From Bradyrhizobium sp. dw_78 (lineage in GTDB: Bacteria > Pseudomonadota > Alphaproteobacteria > Rhizobiales > Xanthobacteraceae), in contig NZ_JAAVUS010000008.1 of assembly GCF_018449525.1 (NCBI RefSeq), forward strand, positions 186,001-250,000: 64,000 nucleotides of DNA, given 5' to 3'. Positions 35,656 through 45,304 of this stretch are shown here, one piece after another; position 1 is the stretch's first letter; every line of letters starts with the position of its first letter. The notes under the pieces are model-generated. The model saw only the letters and a list, made by a program, of their open reading frames with translations. It had not been told where the DNA came from and ran no database searches. The translations under genes were made by a program, and so were the position numbers.

Positions 35656-36807
35656 ATGAGGATGACGAGAAAGGATTTCTTGAAGTCGATGCTGGCGGCG
35701 ACAGCGCTGCCCTTTATCGGTTCGGCCCGCGCGCAGCAGGCGGACCCGATCCTGATCGGCGCGACCGTCCCCATCACGGGGCCGTTGTCCCTCACCGGCA
35801 AGCAGTATTTCAATTCGCTGACGATGGCTGAAGAAGACATCAACAAGGCGGGCGGCATCAACGGGCGCAACATCAAGATCGTGTTCGAGGATACGCAGGC
35901 CTCGAACGGTACCGCGGTCAACGCCTTCGTGAAACTCGCGCAGGAAACCAAGCCGGCTTTCTTCTTCCTGTCGAGCTACTCGACGCAGAACCTCGCCATC
36001 GCGCCGGAACTGAGCAAAGTGCAGATCCCGGCGATGTATGCCGGCGGCGCGGACGCCGTGGCGGATGGCGGCAACGAATGGATGTTCCGGATTCGCCCAT
36101 CCGACAGTGTTTCGGCCGCGGGCATGGTACAATGCGCGATGGAGGTGCTCAAGGCGAAGAAGCCGGGCATCCTCTACATTCAGAACGATTTCGGCCAAGG
36201 CGGGGCGCAGACGGCTGCCAAGCGCTTCGATGCCGCCGGCATTCCGGTCGTCGGCATGGAGGCCTATGGCCAGAACGACAAGGACTTTTCCGCCCAGCTG
36301 TTGAGCCTGCGCGGCAAGGACGCCGATGTCATTCTTATCTTCAATTATCCGCAGGACGGCGCCCTGGTGCTTCGTCAGGCGAAATTGCTTGGCTTCAAGA
36401 TGCCGCTGGTAACCTCCTCGGCGGCGCTGGTGCCGGCCGCGTTGCAACTGCTGTCCCCGGCCGATCTGGAAGGCGTGTGGGGCGTCGTCGATACTTTCAT
36501 GGATTCGAGCGTCGGCGGCCGCATGCAGGATTACGTCGAGCGCTTCAAGGCGAAGTTCGGGACCGATCCCGATCCATATGGGCTCGCTTATTACGATGGC
36601 GCGCTGCTGATGGCCGAAGGCATGCGCAAGGTCGGCACCGATCCGAAGGCGTTGCGCGACTGGCTTGCCGCGGTCAAGGACTGGCGCGGCATCGGCCATG
36701 TCTACAGCTACGATGCCAAGGGAAACGGCGTGCGTGATCTCTCGGTCGTGAAGGCCAAGTCCGGCACCAAGATCCTGGAGTTCATCCAGACCGTCAGTCT
36801 GAACTGA
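35656..36807 (+). CDS. ABC importer substrate-binding protein, branched-chain amino acid type
   Basis: A 383-residue periplasmic receptor. The signal peptide is MRMTRKDFLKSMLAATALPF, cleaved near ARAQQ; the Arg-Lys-x-Phe-Leu-Lys pattern resembles a Tat signal without the second arginine. The mature protein has the Leu/Ile/Val-binding fold: PILIGATVPITGPLSLTGKQ, EDINKAGGINGRNIKIVFED and GLAYYDGALLMAEGM. It heads an operon with two permeases and two ATPases. In catabolic clusters such receptors often bind aromatic or heterocyclic acids rather than amino acids, so the ligand is open. Confidence 0.92.
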   Translation: MRMTRKDFLKSMLAATALPFIGSARAQQADPILIGATVPITGPLSLTGKQYFNSLTMAEEDINKAGGINGRNIKIVFEDTQASNGTAVNAFVKLAQETKPAFFFLSSYSTQNLAIAPELSKVQIPAMYAGGADAVADGGNEWMFRIRPSDSVSAAGMVQCAMEVLKAKKPGILYIQNDFGQGGAQTAAKRFDAAGIPVVGMEAYGQNDKDFSAQLLSLRGKDADVILIFNYPQDGALVLRQAKLLGFKMPLVTSSAALVPAALQLLSPADLEGVWGVVDTFMDSSVGGRMQDYVERFKAKFGTDPDPYGLAYYDGALLMAEGMRKVGTDPKALRDWLAAVKDWRGIGHVYSYDAKGNGVRDLSVVKAKSGTKILEFIQTVSLN

Positions 36808-36876
36808 TCCGGTCGGCTTAAGCGACGGCTTCCGCGAGCGGATGTCCGCTCGCGGATCGAAGAACCAGCGGAAACC

Positions 36877-37752
36877 ATGGCGGATTTCATCCAGCTTCTT
36901 GTCAGCGGACTGGCGATCGGCAGCGTCTACGCGCTTGCCGCGATCGGTTTCGTCATCGTCTATTCTGCGACCGGGGTCGTGAACTTCGCCGCCGGTCAGT
37001 TCGTCATGGTCGGCACCTTCGCCGGCGTCGCGATGCTGGTCGACGCGCAGTTGCCCGCGCCGCTTGCCTACAGTGCGGCGCTCGCGGTGATGGCCTTGTT
37101 CGGCGCGTTGTTTTTCCTCGTCGTCTATCTGCCGCTTCGTAAAAGTTCGGTGGTGACGATCATCATCGGCACCGTGGCGATCGGCATCACGATGCAGAAT
37201 GCCGCGCTTCTCACTTTCGGCTCGTGGCCGTTCCGTTTGCCGTCGCCGGTCGAGGGCAGGACGCTGGCGCTCGGAGGCGCCATCATCTCGACTCACGCCT
37301 TAGGGGTCGTCGGCGTCACGGCGATCATGGTGGCGGGCCTTTGGCTGCTGTTCAACAAGACCACCGTTGGCGTCGGCATGCGGGCGGTGGCGCAGGACAT
37401 CCAGGCTGCGCGGCTCATGGGGCTCAAGGTCAACCGGTTGCTGGCGCTGTCCTGGATTCTCGCCGCGCTGCTGGCCGGCGTCGCAGGCCTCATGCTCGGG
37501 CCGATGTGGTTTGCCGATGTCAGCATGGGCGATCCGATTGCCCTCAAGGCGTTCGCCGCGACCATCATCGGCGGATTCGGAAGCTTGCCGGGCGCAATCG
37601 TCGGCGGCCTGTTTGTCGGCCTGAGCGAGGTCCTCGGCGCGTCCTACATCTCCTCGGCCTACAAGGATCTGATCTCGTTCGGCATCATGATCGTTTTTCT
37701 GCTGGTGCGTCCGCAAGGCGTGTTCGGCGAGAAAATTCAGGACAGGGGTTGA
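36877..37752 (+). CDS. livH: Branched-chain-type ABC importer permease (LivH)
   Basis: A 291-residue inner membrane permease with about eight hydrophobic segments. It opens MADFIQLLVSGLAIGSVYAL and shows VNFAAGQFVMVGTF and the cytoplasmic coupling loop RAVAQDIQAARLMGLKVNR near residues 170-188. The C-terminus is RPQGVFGEKIQDRG, typical of LivH-like proteins. It follows the receptor gene by 70 bases and is followed by LivM after four bases. Confidence 0.94.
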   Translation: MADFIQLLVSGLAIGSVYALAAIGFVIVYSATGVVNFAAGQFVMVGTFAGVAMLVDAQLPAPLAYSAALAVMALFGALFFLVVYLPLRKSSVVTIIIGTVAIGITMQNAALLTFGSWPFRLPSPVEGRTLALGGAIISTHALGVVGVTAIMVAGLWLLFNKTTVGVGMRAVAQDIQAARLMGLKVNRLLALSWILAALLAGVAGLMLGPMWFADVSMGDPIALKAFAATIIGGFGSLPGAIVGGLFVGLSEVLGASYISSAYKDLISFGIMIVFLLVRPQGVFGEKIQDRG

Positions 37753-37756
37753 TCCG

Positions 37757-38737
37757 GTGGCGATGCGCACGCCCCTGGCGCTTGCCGCGGCTATTCTGGC
37801 CGTCGGCGCTTTGCTCTCCTTCGTGCTGCCGGAATATCATCTGCGGCTGATGAACCTGTCGGTGATTTCCGCGATCGCGGTGATCGGCCTCAATTTCGCG
37901 TTCGGCTATGCCGGCCTGATCTCGCTCGGCCATGCCGCGTTCGTCGGCATGGGGGCCTATGGGGTGGCGATCCTGACCACCCGCTACGGCTGGTCGCCGT
38001 GGCTGGCGATGCCGATGGCGATCGCGGCCACGGCTGTATTGGCCGCCGTGATCGGGTTTCCGCTGTTGCGCCTGAAGGGACATTATCTGGCACTGGCGAC
38101 GCTCGGGCTGAACGTTTCCTTCTATATCGTTGCGTCGAACTGGATCAGTCTCACCGGCGGCACCAACGGGATCGCGCGCATTCCCGAACTGCACATCGCC
38201 GGCCAGGCGCTGCCCGGAGAGCGCCAGTTTCTGTGGCTCGGGCTCGTGGTGCTCGCCGTGGCGGCGATGGTCGCCTCGATCCTGCATGCCTCGCGTTACG
38301 GGCGTGCAATGATCGCGGTGCGCGACGATGAGACCGCTGCCAGGATGACCGGTGTCGACACGACGGTGGTGAAGATTTCCGCTTTCGTGCTGTCGGCGAT
38401 CTACGCCGCCATCGCCGGCTGCCTGTTCGCCTGCCACACGCGGTTCGTGGCGCCCGAGGATTTTACCTACGCGCATTCGATCACTTATCTCGCGATGCTG
38501 ATCGTCGGCGGCGAAAGCTCCATCGTCGGTGCGATCTTCGGCTCGGTTCTGCTGACGTTTCTTCCGGAGTGGCTGCGGTTTCTCGGCTCCGCCTATCTGG
38601 TGTTCTTCGGTGTTCTGGTGCTGGCCATCCTGGTGTTTCTGCCCACCGGCATCGTCGGCCTCGGACGGCTCGCGCGAAGGCCGCCCAGGAGGCCGGCCGC
38701 ACCGGCGCCGGTCCGCGTTCCGGAGGTCGGCTCATGA
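37757..38737 (+). CDS. livM: Branched-chain-type ABC importer permease (LivM)
   Basis: The second permease subunit, 326 residues, starting at a GTG four bases after livH. Typical LivM segments are IGLNFAFGYAGLISLGHAAF, RLKGHYLALATLGLNVSFY and AVRDDETAARMTGVDTTVVK, the loop that contacts the ATPases. The C-terminus is an Arg/Pro/Ala-rich cytoplasmic tail. Its stop overlaps the livG start (ATGA). Confidence 0.94.
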   Translation: MAMRTPLALAAAILAVGALLSFVLPEYHLRLMNLSVISAIAVIGLNFAFGYAGLISLGHAAFVGMGAYGVAILTTRYGWSPWLAMPMAIAATAVLAAVIGFPLLRLKGHYLALATLGLNVSFYIVASNWISLTGGTNGIARIPELHIAGQALPGERQFLWLGLVVLAVAAMVASILHASRYGRAMIAVRDDETAARMTGVDTTVVKISAFVLSAIYAAIAGCLFACHTRFVAPEDFTYAHSITYLAMLIVGGESSIVGAIFGSVLLTFLPEWLRFLGSAYLVFFGVLVLAILVFLPTGIVGLGRLARRPPRRPAAPAPVRVPEVGS

Positions 38738-39471
38738 ATGTCCTTGAAGCCCGCGGCATCAGCAAGCGCTATGGCGGGTTGGCGGCGCTGTCGGATATCG
38801 ACCTGACGGTTGCGAAAGGCCAGTTCGTTGCGATCATCGGCCCGAATGGTGCCGGCAAATCGACGCTTCTCAACGTGCTGACCGGGCTGGTCATGCCGGA
38901 TGGCGGGCAGGTGCTGCTCGACGGCCGAGTGATGACGCGGGCGGCGACCTACAAGCGAATTCGCGCCGGCCTCGGCAGGACATTCCAGCATGGACGAACC
39001 TTCGCCAGACTGACCGTCCTGGAGAATGTCATGATCGGCGCCGCGATCCGCCGCGACCTCGGCGAGGCGGCGCTGCGCGACGCCGCCATGGCGATCCTCG
39101 AGCAGACGGGGCTGGTGGCCGAGGCGAACGCCGCCATCGGCTCGCTCTCCTATGGGCGGCGCCGGATGGTGGAGCTGGCGCGCGCCCTGGCCTGCGGGCC
39201 ACGTATCCTATTGCTCGACGAGCCGGCGGCGGGGCTGAATTCCGGCGAGGTCGATCAATTGGTCGACCGGCTTTCCGATCTCCGCGCCAAACGCGAACTC
39301 GCGGTGGTTCTGATCGAGCACAATATGGGGATGGTGATGCGCCTCGCCGAGCGCATCTTCGTGCTGAACTTCGGTTGCAATATCGCGGAGGGAACGCCGT
39401 CCGAAATCCAGACCAATCCTGCCGTGCTGTCGGCCTATCTCGGCGAGGGTTACGTCCATGCTGGCGTGTAA
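38734..39471 (+). CDS. livG: ABC importer ATPase (LivG)
   Basis: A 245-residue ATPase of the LivG group. Walker A is GPNGAGKST near residues 37-45, the signature is LSYGRRRMVELARAL (the Tyr variant usual in LivG), and Walker B is ILLLDEPAAGLN. The ATG at 38734 overlaps the livM stop and has CGGAGG upstream. Its 3' end overlaps livF by 14 bases. It pairs with LivF to power the importer. Confidence 0.94.
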   Translation: MNVLEARGISKRYGGLAALSDIDLTVAKGQFVAIIGPNGAGKSTLLNVLTGLVMPDGGQVLLDGRVMTRAATYKRIRAGLGRTFQHGRTFARLTVLENVMIGAAIRRDLGEAALRDAAMAILEQTGLVAEANAAIGSLSYGRRRMVELARALACGPRILLLDEPAAGLNSGEVDQLVDRLSDLRAKRELAVVLIEHNMGMVMRLAERIFVLNFGCNIAEGTPSEIQTNPAVLSAYLGEGYVHAGV

Positions 39472-40165
39472 CAATCTGGTCGTTGCGCATGACGATATCG
39501 TCGCCTTGCAAGGCGTCACGCTGTCGGTCCATGCCGGCGAGACCGTCGCGCTGATCGGCGCCAATGGCGCCGGCAAGACCACGTTGCTGCATACGATCTC
39601 CGGTCTCAACCCCGCGATGTCCGGCGACATCCTGTATGACGGCGCGTCGATCTCCAAACTGTCCACCGACCGGCGTGTTGCGCTGGGTATTGCGCAGGCC
39701 CCGGAAGGCCGCCGGATTTTCCCGGGATTGACGGTGGAAGAAAATCTATCGCTCGCCACCGTCAACTGGCGCAGGTGGCGGGAGTCCATTGCCGGCGATC
39801 TCGATCGCGTCTTCGACCTGTTTCCGCGGCTGAAAGAGCGGCGACGGCAACTCGGCTGGTCGCTGTCCGGCGGCGAACAGCAGATGCTGGCCATCGGCCG
39901 CGCCTTGATGGCGCGTCCACGGTTGCTTCTGCTCGATGAGCCTTCGCTCGGTCTGGCGCCGCGGCTCGCCGAAGAAGTGTACGAGCGCGTCAAGCTGATC
40001 AGCGAGTCGGGTCTGACCATTCTGGTGGTGGAACAGAACACGGTGCTGGCTCTTGCCGTCGCCGACCGCGCCTATGTGCTGGAGACCGGCCGTATCGTGC
40101 TGGAAGGGCCTGCCAGCGAACTCAAACAAAATGCGCGCGTGCGCGAGGCCTATCTGGGCCGCTGA
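39458..40165 (+). CDS. livF: ABC importer ATPase (LivF)
   Basis: The second ATPase, 235 residues. Walker A is GANGAGKTT near residue 38, QAPEGRRIFPGLTVEENL is the typical LivF block, the signature is LSGGEQQMLAIGRALM and Walker B is LLLLDEPSLGLAP. It overlaps the end of livG and is followed after 21 bases by the aminotransferase, so import and metabolism genes appear co-transcribed. Confidence 0.94.
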   Translation: MLACNNLVVAHDDIVALQGVTLSVHAGETVALIGANGAGKTTLLHTISGLNPAMSGDILYDGASISKLSTDRRVALGIAQAPEGRRIFPGLTVEENLSLATVNWRRWRESIAGDLDRVFDLFPRLKERRRQLGWSLSGGEQQMLAIGRALMARPRLLLLDEPSLGLAPRLAEEVYERVKLISESGLTILVVEQNTVLALAVADRAYVLETGRIVLEGPASELKQNARVREAYLGR

Positions 40166-40186
40166 AACATCACGCAAGGAGACGAC

Positions 40187-41503
40187 ATGTATCCCGATTC
40201 AAACCCGCATTCGCGCGCACTCTATGACCGTGCATTGAATACTCTGCCGGGCGGCAATACCCGCACCACCGTGTTCATGAAGCCATTCCCGATCTACGCC
40301 GCGCGCGGCGAGGGCTGCCGCGTCTGGGATGTGGACGGCAATGAATATATCGACTGCATCAACAATTTCACCTCGCTGATTCACGGCCATGCCCATCCGG
40401 TGTTGATTGAAGCCGCCACGCGGCAGCTGTCGCTGGGATCGGCATTCGGCCTGCCGACCGAATCCGAACTCGATCTTTCCGAATTGCTGGTGTCACGCTT
40501 GCCGTCGGTGGATCAGGTCCGGTTCGCCAATTCGGGCACCGAGGCCGTGATGATGGCGTTGAAGGCCGCCCGCGCGTTTACCGGCCGTCCGAAAATCGCG
40601 AAATGCGAAGGTGCCTATCACGGCTCCTATGACTATGCCGAAGTCAGCCTCGATCCGACACCGGAAGCATGGGGCGGCAACGCGCCGGTCTCGGTAGCCT
40701 ATGCCAAGGGGACCCCGGACAACGTGCTGGCCGACGTTGTCACCATTCCGTTCAATGACATCGAGGCCGCCGTCAGCCTGATCCGCGAGCACGGCAGCGA
40801 ACTGGCTTGCGTGCTGGTCGATCCGATGCCGAACCGCGCCGGACTGGTTCCCGCCGACAAAGCTTATCTGGCTGCGTTGCGCCAGGTGACCCGCGAGATC
40901 GGCGCGCTGCTGATCTTCGACGAAGTCATCACCTTTCGCCTCGGCTATCACGGCGCCCAGGGTATCTGGGGTATCGAGCCCGACCTCACCACGCTCGGCA
41001 AGATCATGGGCGGCGGTTTTCCGGTCGGTGCCATCGGCGGTGCCAGGGAATTCATGGCGGTGTTCGATCCCAGTTCCGGCAAGCCCGCGCTGCCGCATGG
41101 CGGCACGTTCTCGGCCAACCCCGTCACCATGCGCGCCGGCCTTGCGGCGATGAAATTGCTCGATGCTGCCGCCTTCGCGCGGCTTGATGTGATCGGAGAT
41201 GCGGTTCGCGGGGGTATCAACGACGCATTCCGCAAAAGCGAGGTGGCTGGCGGCACCGTCGGGCTCGGGTCGCTTCTGAAAATCCATTTCGCCGACCGAC
41301 CGATCCGCGACTACCGGTCGGCCTACATGACCGAACAGGAAACCAGGCGTCAGTCGGTCTTCAACAGGGGCTTGCTCAACCGCGGTGTGCTGGCGGCGGG
41401 GTACGGACTGATGGCGCTGTCGATGCCGATGACCGATGCCGACGTCGATGCGATCGTGGCCGCGGCCTCGGGCGCGCTGGCGGATGTGTCTGCGCTGGCC
41501 TGA
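40187..41503 (+). CDS. Class III aminotransferase, glutamate-1-semialdehyde aminomutase-like
   Basis: A 438-residue PLP enzyme. It starts MYPDSNPHSRALYDRALNTL after AAGGAG, and has FANSGTEAVMMALKAARAFTG, LIFDEVITFRLGYHG, and the PLP lysine in TTLGKIMGGGFPVGAIGG near residue 271. The overall sequence resembles glutamate-1-semialdehyde 2,1-aminomutase (HemL). The organism probably makes 5-aminolevulinate by the glycine route, and this gene sits in a catabolic operon, so it is more likely an aminotransferase or aminomutase for a pathway intermediate. That is an inference from context. Confidence 0.9.
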   Translation: MYPDSNPHSRALYDRALNTLPGGNTRTTVFMKPFPIYAARGEGCRVWDVDGNEYIDCINNFTSLIHGHAHPVLIEAATRQLSLGSAFGLPTESELDLSELLVSRLPSVDQVRFANSGTEAVMMALKAARAFTGRPKIAKCEGAYHGSYDYAEVSLDPTPEAWGGNAPVSVAYAKGTPDNVLADVVTIPFNDIEAAVSLIREHGSELACVLVDPMPNRAGLVPADKAYLAALRQVTREIGALLIFDEVITFRLGYHGAQGIWGIEPDLTTLGKIMGGGFPVGAIGGAREFMAVFDPSSGKPALPHGGTFSANPVTMRAGLAAMKLLDAAAFARLDVIGDAVRGGINDAFRKSEVAGGTVGLGSLLKIHFADRPIRDYRSAYMTEQETRRQSVFNRGLLNRGVLAAGYGLMALSMPMTDADVDAIVAAASGALADVSALA

Positions 41504-41585
41504 TCAACAGCCGTTCAAGACTTCAACAGACTGGCCTTTCCACCGTGGAATCGACTGGCGTTCAATCTTTTCAAGCAGGTCCGCG

Positions 41586-43256
41586 ATGTCCCACAAGATA
41601 GATCCCATCACACGCTCCGTCGTTCAGCATCGCCTGAGTTCGATCGTGACGGAAATGGGCGAAGCGATGCTTCGCACTTCCTATTCGCAGATTCTGAACT
41701 CCAGCCGCGACTTCTCGCTCGGGATCTGCGACCCCAGCGGGCGCCTGATCGCGCAGGCCGATCACATCCCGGTTCACGTCGGCGCGCTGCCCTGGGCGAC
41801 GCGCGCCGTCGAGGAGCGATTCAGCGATGTGCGTCCCGGCGACGTCATCCTGCTCAACGATCCCTATCATGGCGGCAGCCATCTGCCCGATCTCACGGCC
41901 TTCGTGCCGATCTTCGACGGCGAGCGGCGGCTGTACTGGACCATCGTGCGCGCGCATCAGAGCGACATCGGCGGCGCGACCTATGGCGCCTACAATCCGG
42001 GCGCCACCGACATCTGGCAGGAGGGCCTGCGCGTCCCGCCGATCCGGCTCTATGAGGGCGGTAGGTTGCGCGAGGATCTGCTCGATCTGCTGGCGCTGAA
42101 TGTGCGCAACCCGCGTGACTTCCGGGGCGATCTGGCGGCGATGGTCGGTGCGGCGCATCTGGGCGAACGCCGGCTGTCGCGATTGTTCGCTGAATTCGGC
42201 GCGCCGGTTGTGGAGGCCGCGGTCGAGACCATCCTCGATGCCGCCGAGCAACGGACCAGGGCGGTCGTCTCGACCTGGAAGGACGGCGTTTTCCACGGCG
42301 AGGCTTTTCTGGATGACGACGGTCACGGCCGCACCGACATCAGGATCGCGGCGAAGGTCACCAAGAATGGCAGCAATATCGAGATCGACCTGTCGGACTC
42401 CGATCCCCAGTCCACCAGCTTCGTCAATTCCTCGCATGCCAACATGCAGGCCGCGGTGGTGATGGCGTTCGCTTATCTGATCGATGCCGACATCCCCAAG
42501 AATGCCGGGGCGCTGCGGCCGCTCACCGTGGTCGCGAAGCAGGGCACCATCGTCTGGGCCGATCCCGGTCGCCCGGTGACGCTCTGCACCAGTCATCCCT
42601 CCAATGAAATCGTCGAGGCGATCGTCAAGGCGCTGTCGGCGTCCTGCCCCGAGCGCGCGATGGCTGGATGGAGCCGGCGCTTCCGGATCGCGATCCAGGG
42701 CGAAGACCCGCGCACCGGCCGTGGTTTCATCTGGCACATGTTTCAGGCGCGCCCCGGCGGCGGCGCTTCATCCGGCGGCGATGGCTGGTCGTCGATCGGC
42801 GAATGGCACACGGTCGGCGGCATCAAGTTCGGCAGCATCGAGGTGGCCGAGGCGCGCTTTCCGCTGCATTTCCGGCATCACGAATTTCGCGCCGACTCCG
42901 GCGGCAACGGGCGATTCCGCGGCGGCCTTGGCGTCGCGCTCGACCTGGTGGTCGAAACCGCCAAGCCCGCGCTGGCGAACACCGCCGGCGACGGCGCACG
43001 CCACGGCGCCTGCGGCATGCTCGGCGGCGAGGACGGCGCGCCGCATCACTACCGCCTGATCTCCGCCAATCGGCCGCCGCGCGTGTTGCGCACCAAGGAA
43101 GTCGGCATCGAAGTGCTGCCCGGCGACTGTTTCGAGGTTCGTTCGTCCGGCGGCGGCGGGTGGGGGCCACCTGAGCTGCGATCGCAACAGGCGCGTCAGC
43201 GCGACTTGAAACAAGGGCTTGTCACAGAGAGCCTAACGACAGAGCGGGTATCCTGA
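41586..43256 (+). CDS. hyuB: Hydantoinase B/oxoprolinase-family subunit
   Basis: A 556-residue subunit of the ATP-dependent hydantoinase/oxoprolinase family. It starts MSHKIDPITRSVVQHRLSSI and shows NDPYHGGSHLPDLTAFVPIF, SDIGGATYGAYNPGATDIWQ, and the glycine-rich C-terminal SSGGGGWGPPE. The start at 41586 was chosen because the family sequence begins there. With the A subunit two bases downstream it forms an enzyme that opens cyclic amides such as N-methylhydantoin or 5-oxoproline, or carboxylates ketones, at the cost of ATP. The substrate here is not known. Confidence 0.93.
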   Translation: MSHKIDPITRSVVQHRLSSIVTEMGEAMLRTSYSQILNSSRDFSLGICDPSGRLIAQADHIPVHVGALPWATRAVEERFSDVRPGDVILLNDPYHGGSHLPDLTAFVPIFDGERRLYWTIVRAHQSDIGGATYGAYNPGATDIWQEGLRVPPIRLYEGGRLREDLLDLLALNVRNPRDFRGDLAAMVGAAHLGERRLSRLFAEFGAPVVEAAVETILDAAEQRTRAVVSTWKDGVFHGEAFLDDDGHGRTDIRIAAKVTKNGSNIEIDLSDSDPQSTSFVNSSHANMQAAVVMAFAYLIDADIPKNAGALRPLTVVAKQGTIVWADPGRPVTLCTSHPSNEIVEAIVKALSASCPERAMAGWSRRFRIAIQGEDPRTGRGFIWHMFQARPGGGASSGGDGWSSIGEWHTVGGIKFGSIEVAEARFPLHFRHHEFRADSGGNGRFRGGLGVALDLVVETAKPALANTAGDGARHGACGMLGGEDGAPHHYRLISANRPPRVLRTKEVGIEVLPGDCFEVRSSGGGGWGPPELRSQQARQRDLKQGLVTESLTTERVS

Positions 43257-43258
43257 CG

Positions 43259-45304
43259 ATGTTTACGATTGGAGTTGATGTCGGCGGGACCTACACGGAT
43301 CTGGTCGCGATCGATCAGGCGGGACGTGTGGTTTTTGCGAAATCCCCATCGACGCCCGCGGATCAGTCGATCGGCGTGATGGCCGGGTTGGACGAACTGG
43401 CGCGCCGCCTTGAACTGACGCGCGCCGAGATGCTCGGCCTGACCGACCGGCTGGTCCACGGCACCACGGTAGCGACCAATGCCTTGCTGGAGCGCAAGGG
43501 CGCGAAGGTGGCGTTGCTGACGACGCAGGGTCACCGCGACATCATCGAAATGCGCGAGGGGCTCAAGGGCGACCGCTACGATTTGCGTTCGCCGCCGCCC
43601 GAGCCTCTGGTGCCGCGTGAACTGCGCTTTGGCGTGCGTGAGCGCATCCGGCCGAATGGCGATGTGCTGATTCCGCTCGACGCGGACTCGCTCGGCGAAG
43701 CCATCGCCGCCATTCGCAATTCCGGCGCAACGTCGGTCGCGGTCTGCTTCCTGCATTCCTACCGCAATCCCGCCCATGAGATCGCCGCGGTCGAGCGTCT
43801 GGCGCGTGAACTGCCGGGCGTCAGCCTGTCGCGATCGAGCGACGTGCTGCCGCAGATCAAGGAATATGAGCGGGTCTCGACCACCATCGTCAACGCCTAT
43901 GTCGGGCCGGCGGTGCGACTCTATCTCACCAACCTGGAGGCGCGTCTCAAGGACGCCGGGTTGAAGAGCAGCCTGTTCATCATCCTGTCCCATGGCGGCA
44001 TGGCGCCGGTCGAGGAAGCCTCCCGGCTTGCGGCGGGTACGGTGTTGTCCGGCCCTGCCGGCGGTATCTCTGCATGTCGGCGCTGCGCCGATCTTCTCGG
44101 CATCCCGGATCTGGTGCCGTTCGACATGGGCGGCACCAGCACCGACATCTCGCTGATCACCGATGGCCGTGCGTCGTTGTCGGCGGATGGCGGACTAGCC
44201 GAGCAGCGCATCGCGCTACGCAGCCTCGACATCGCCAGTATCGCGGCCGGCGGCGGATCGATCGCCAGCGTTGACGCCGGCGGGACTTTTCGCGTCGGTC
44301 CCGAGAGCGCGGGCTCCGTGCCCGGGCCGGCTTGCTACGGCAATGGCGGCGAAGCGGCTACCGTCACCGACGCCAATGTCATTCTCGGCTATCTCGACGC
44401 GGCGGCGTTCATGGGCGGACAGCGCCCGCTCGATCGCGCGGCGGCTGAAGCCGTGATCGATCGACTGGCGCTGTCGCTCGGTCTGCCGCGCCAAGAGGCC
44501 GCCGCCGGCATTTACCGGATGGTCAATCTGAGGATGGCGGACGGCATCCGGTTGACGACGCTACGCCGCGGCGTTGATCCGCGGCGATATGCGCTGCTGA
44601 GCTTCGGCGGCGCGGCGGGGCTGCATGCGGCCGAGGTCGCGCGCGAGCTGGAGATCAAGCGCATCATCGTGCCGACCGCCGCATCGGTTCTCTCCGCGTG
44701 GGGCATGCTGACCAGCGATCTGCGCTACGAAGTCAGCCGGACTCATTTTGGTGCAGCGCCCCGGATTTCGCCCGAAGAGGTGCGAACCATCTTCACCGAG
44801 CTGGAGCAGCAGGCCACCGGCCGGTTGAAGGCCTGGTTCGATGGCGCCGTCACGGTCGAGCGGTCCGCCGAGATGCGCTACGGCGAACAGATCTTCGAGA
44901 TCGACGTGTCGCTGAACGACCTCGACTGGACGGCGGATTCGATCGTCGATCAGATCGAAGACCGCTTTCATCGCCGCCATAAAGACCTCTACACCTACGA
45001 GTCGCGCGATCAGGAAGTCGTGTTTGTCAATGCGCGTGTCGCCGCGATCGGCGCCGTGCCGCAGGGCAGCGTACACGCCGCCAAGGCTGCGTCGTCCGCC
45101 TCTGTCTGCCGTCCTGCCAAGACCCGAAAGGCTTTCTTCGGCGAATGGCTGGACGTGCCGGTTTATTCGGTAGACGCCTTGCAGGTAGGTCATTCGTTCG
45201 ACGGCCCTGCCATCGTGGAAGCCGAGACCACGACGGTGGTGATCAATTCGGGCGATCGCATCACAGTAAACGATCTTGGTTGGCTTGATATCGAACTGGC
45301 TTGA
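43259..45304 (+). CDS. hyuA: Hydantoinase A/oxoprolinase-family subunit
   Basis: A 681-residue subunit with the actin-like ATPase fold. The phosphate-binding opening is FTIGVDVGGTYTDLVAID, followed by LVHGTTVATNALLERKGAKV, PFDMGGTSTDISLI near residue 290 and SFGGAAGLHAAEVARELEI. It is the ATP-binding partner of the B subunit directly upstream (two bases between stop and ATG). The order B then A is a common variant. It is the last gene of the transporter operon. Confidence 0.94.
   Translation: MFTIGVDVGGTYTDLVAIDQAGRVVFAKSPSTPADQSIGVMAGLDELARRLELTRAEMLGLTDRLVHGTTVATNALLERKGAKVALLTTQGHRDIIEMREGLKGDRYDLRSPPPEPLVPRELRFGVRERIRPNGDVLIPLDADSLGEAIAAIRNSGATSVAVCFLHSYRNPAHEIAAVERLARELPGVSLSRSSDVLPQIKEYERVSTTIVNAYVGPAVRLYLTNLEARLKDAGLKSSLFIILSHGGMAPVEEASRLAAGTVLSGPAGGISACRRCADLLGIPDLVPFDMGGTSTDISLITDGRASLSADGGLAEQRIALRSLDIASIAAGGGSIASVDAGGTFRVGPESAGSVPGPACYGNGGEAATVTDANVILGYLDAAAFMGGQRPLDRAAAEAVIDRLALSLGLPRQEAAAGIYRMVNLRMADGIRLTTLRRGVDPRRYALLSFGGAAGLHAAEVARELEIKRIIVPTAASVLSAWGMLTSDLRYEVSRTHFGAAPRISPEEVRTIFTELEQQATGRLKAWFDGAVTVERSAEMRYGEQIFEIDVSLNDLDWTADSIVDQIEDRFHRRHKDLYTYESRDQEVVFVNARVAAIGAVPQGSVHAAKAASSASVCRPAKTRKAFFGEWLDVPVYSVDALQVGHSFDGPAIVEAETTTVVINSGDRITVNDLGWLDIELA

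Noticed and set aside
34957..37296. 779-codon minus-strand open frame across the IclR gene, operator gap, receptor and permease
   Set aside because: It crosses several convincing genes on both strands, and its composition (Arg/His/Asp-rich) is that of a shadow frame.
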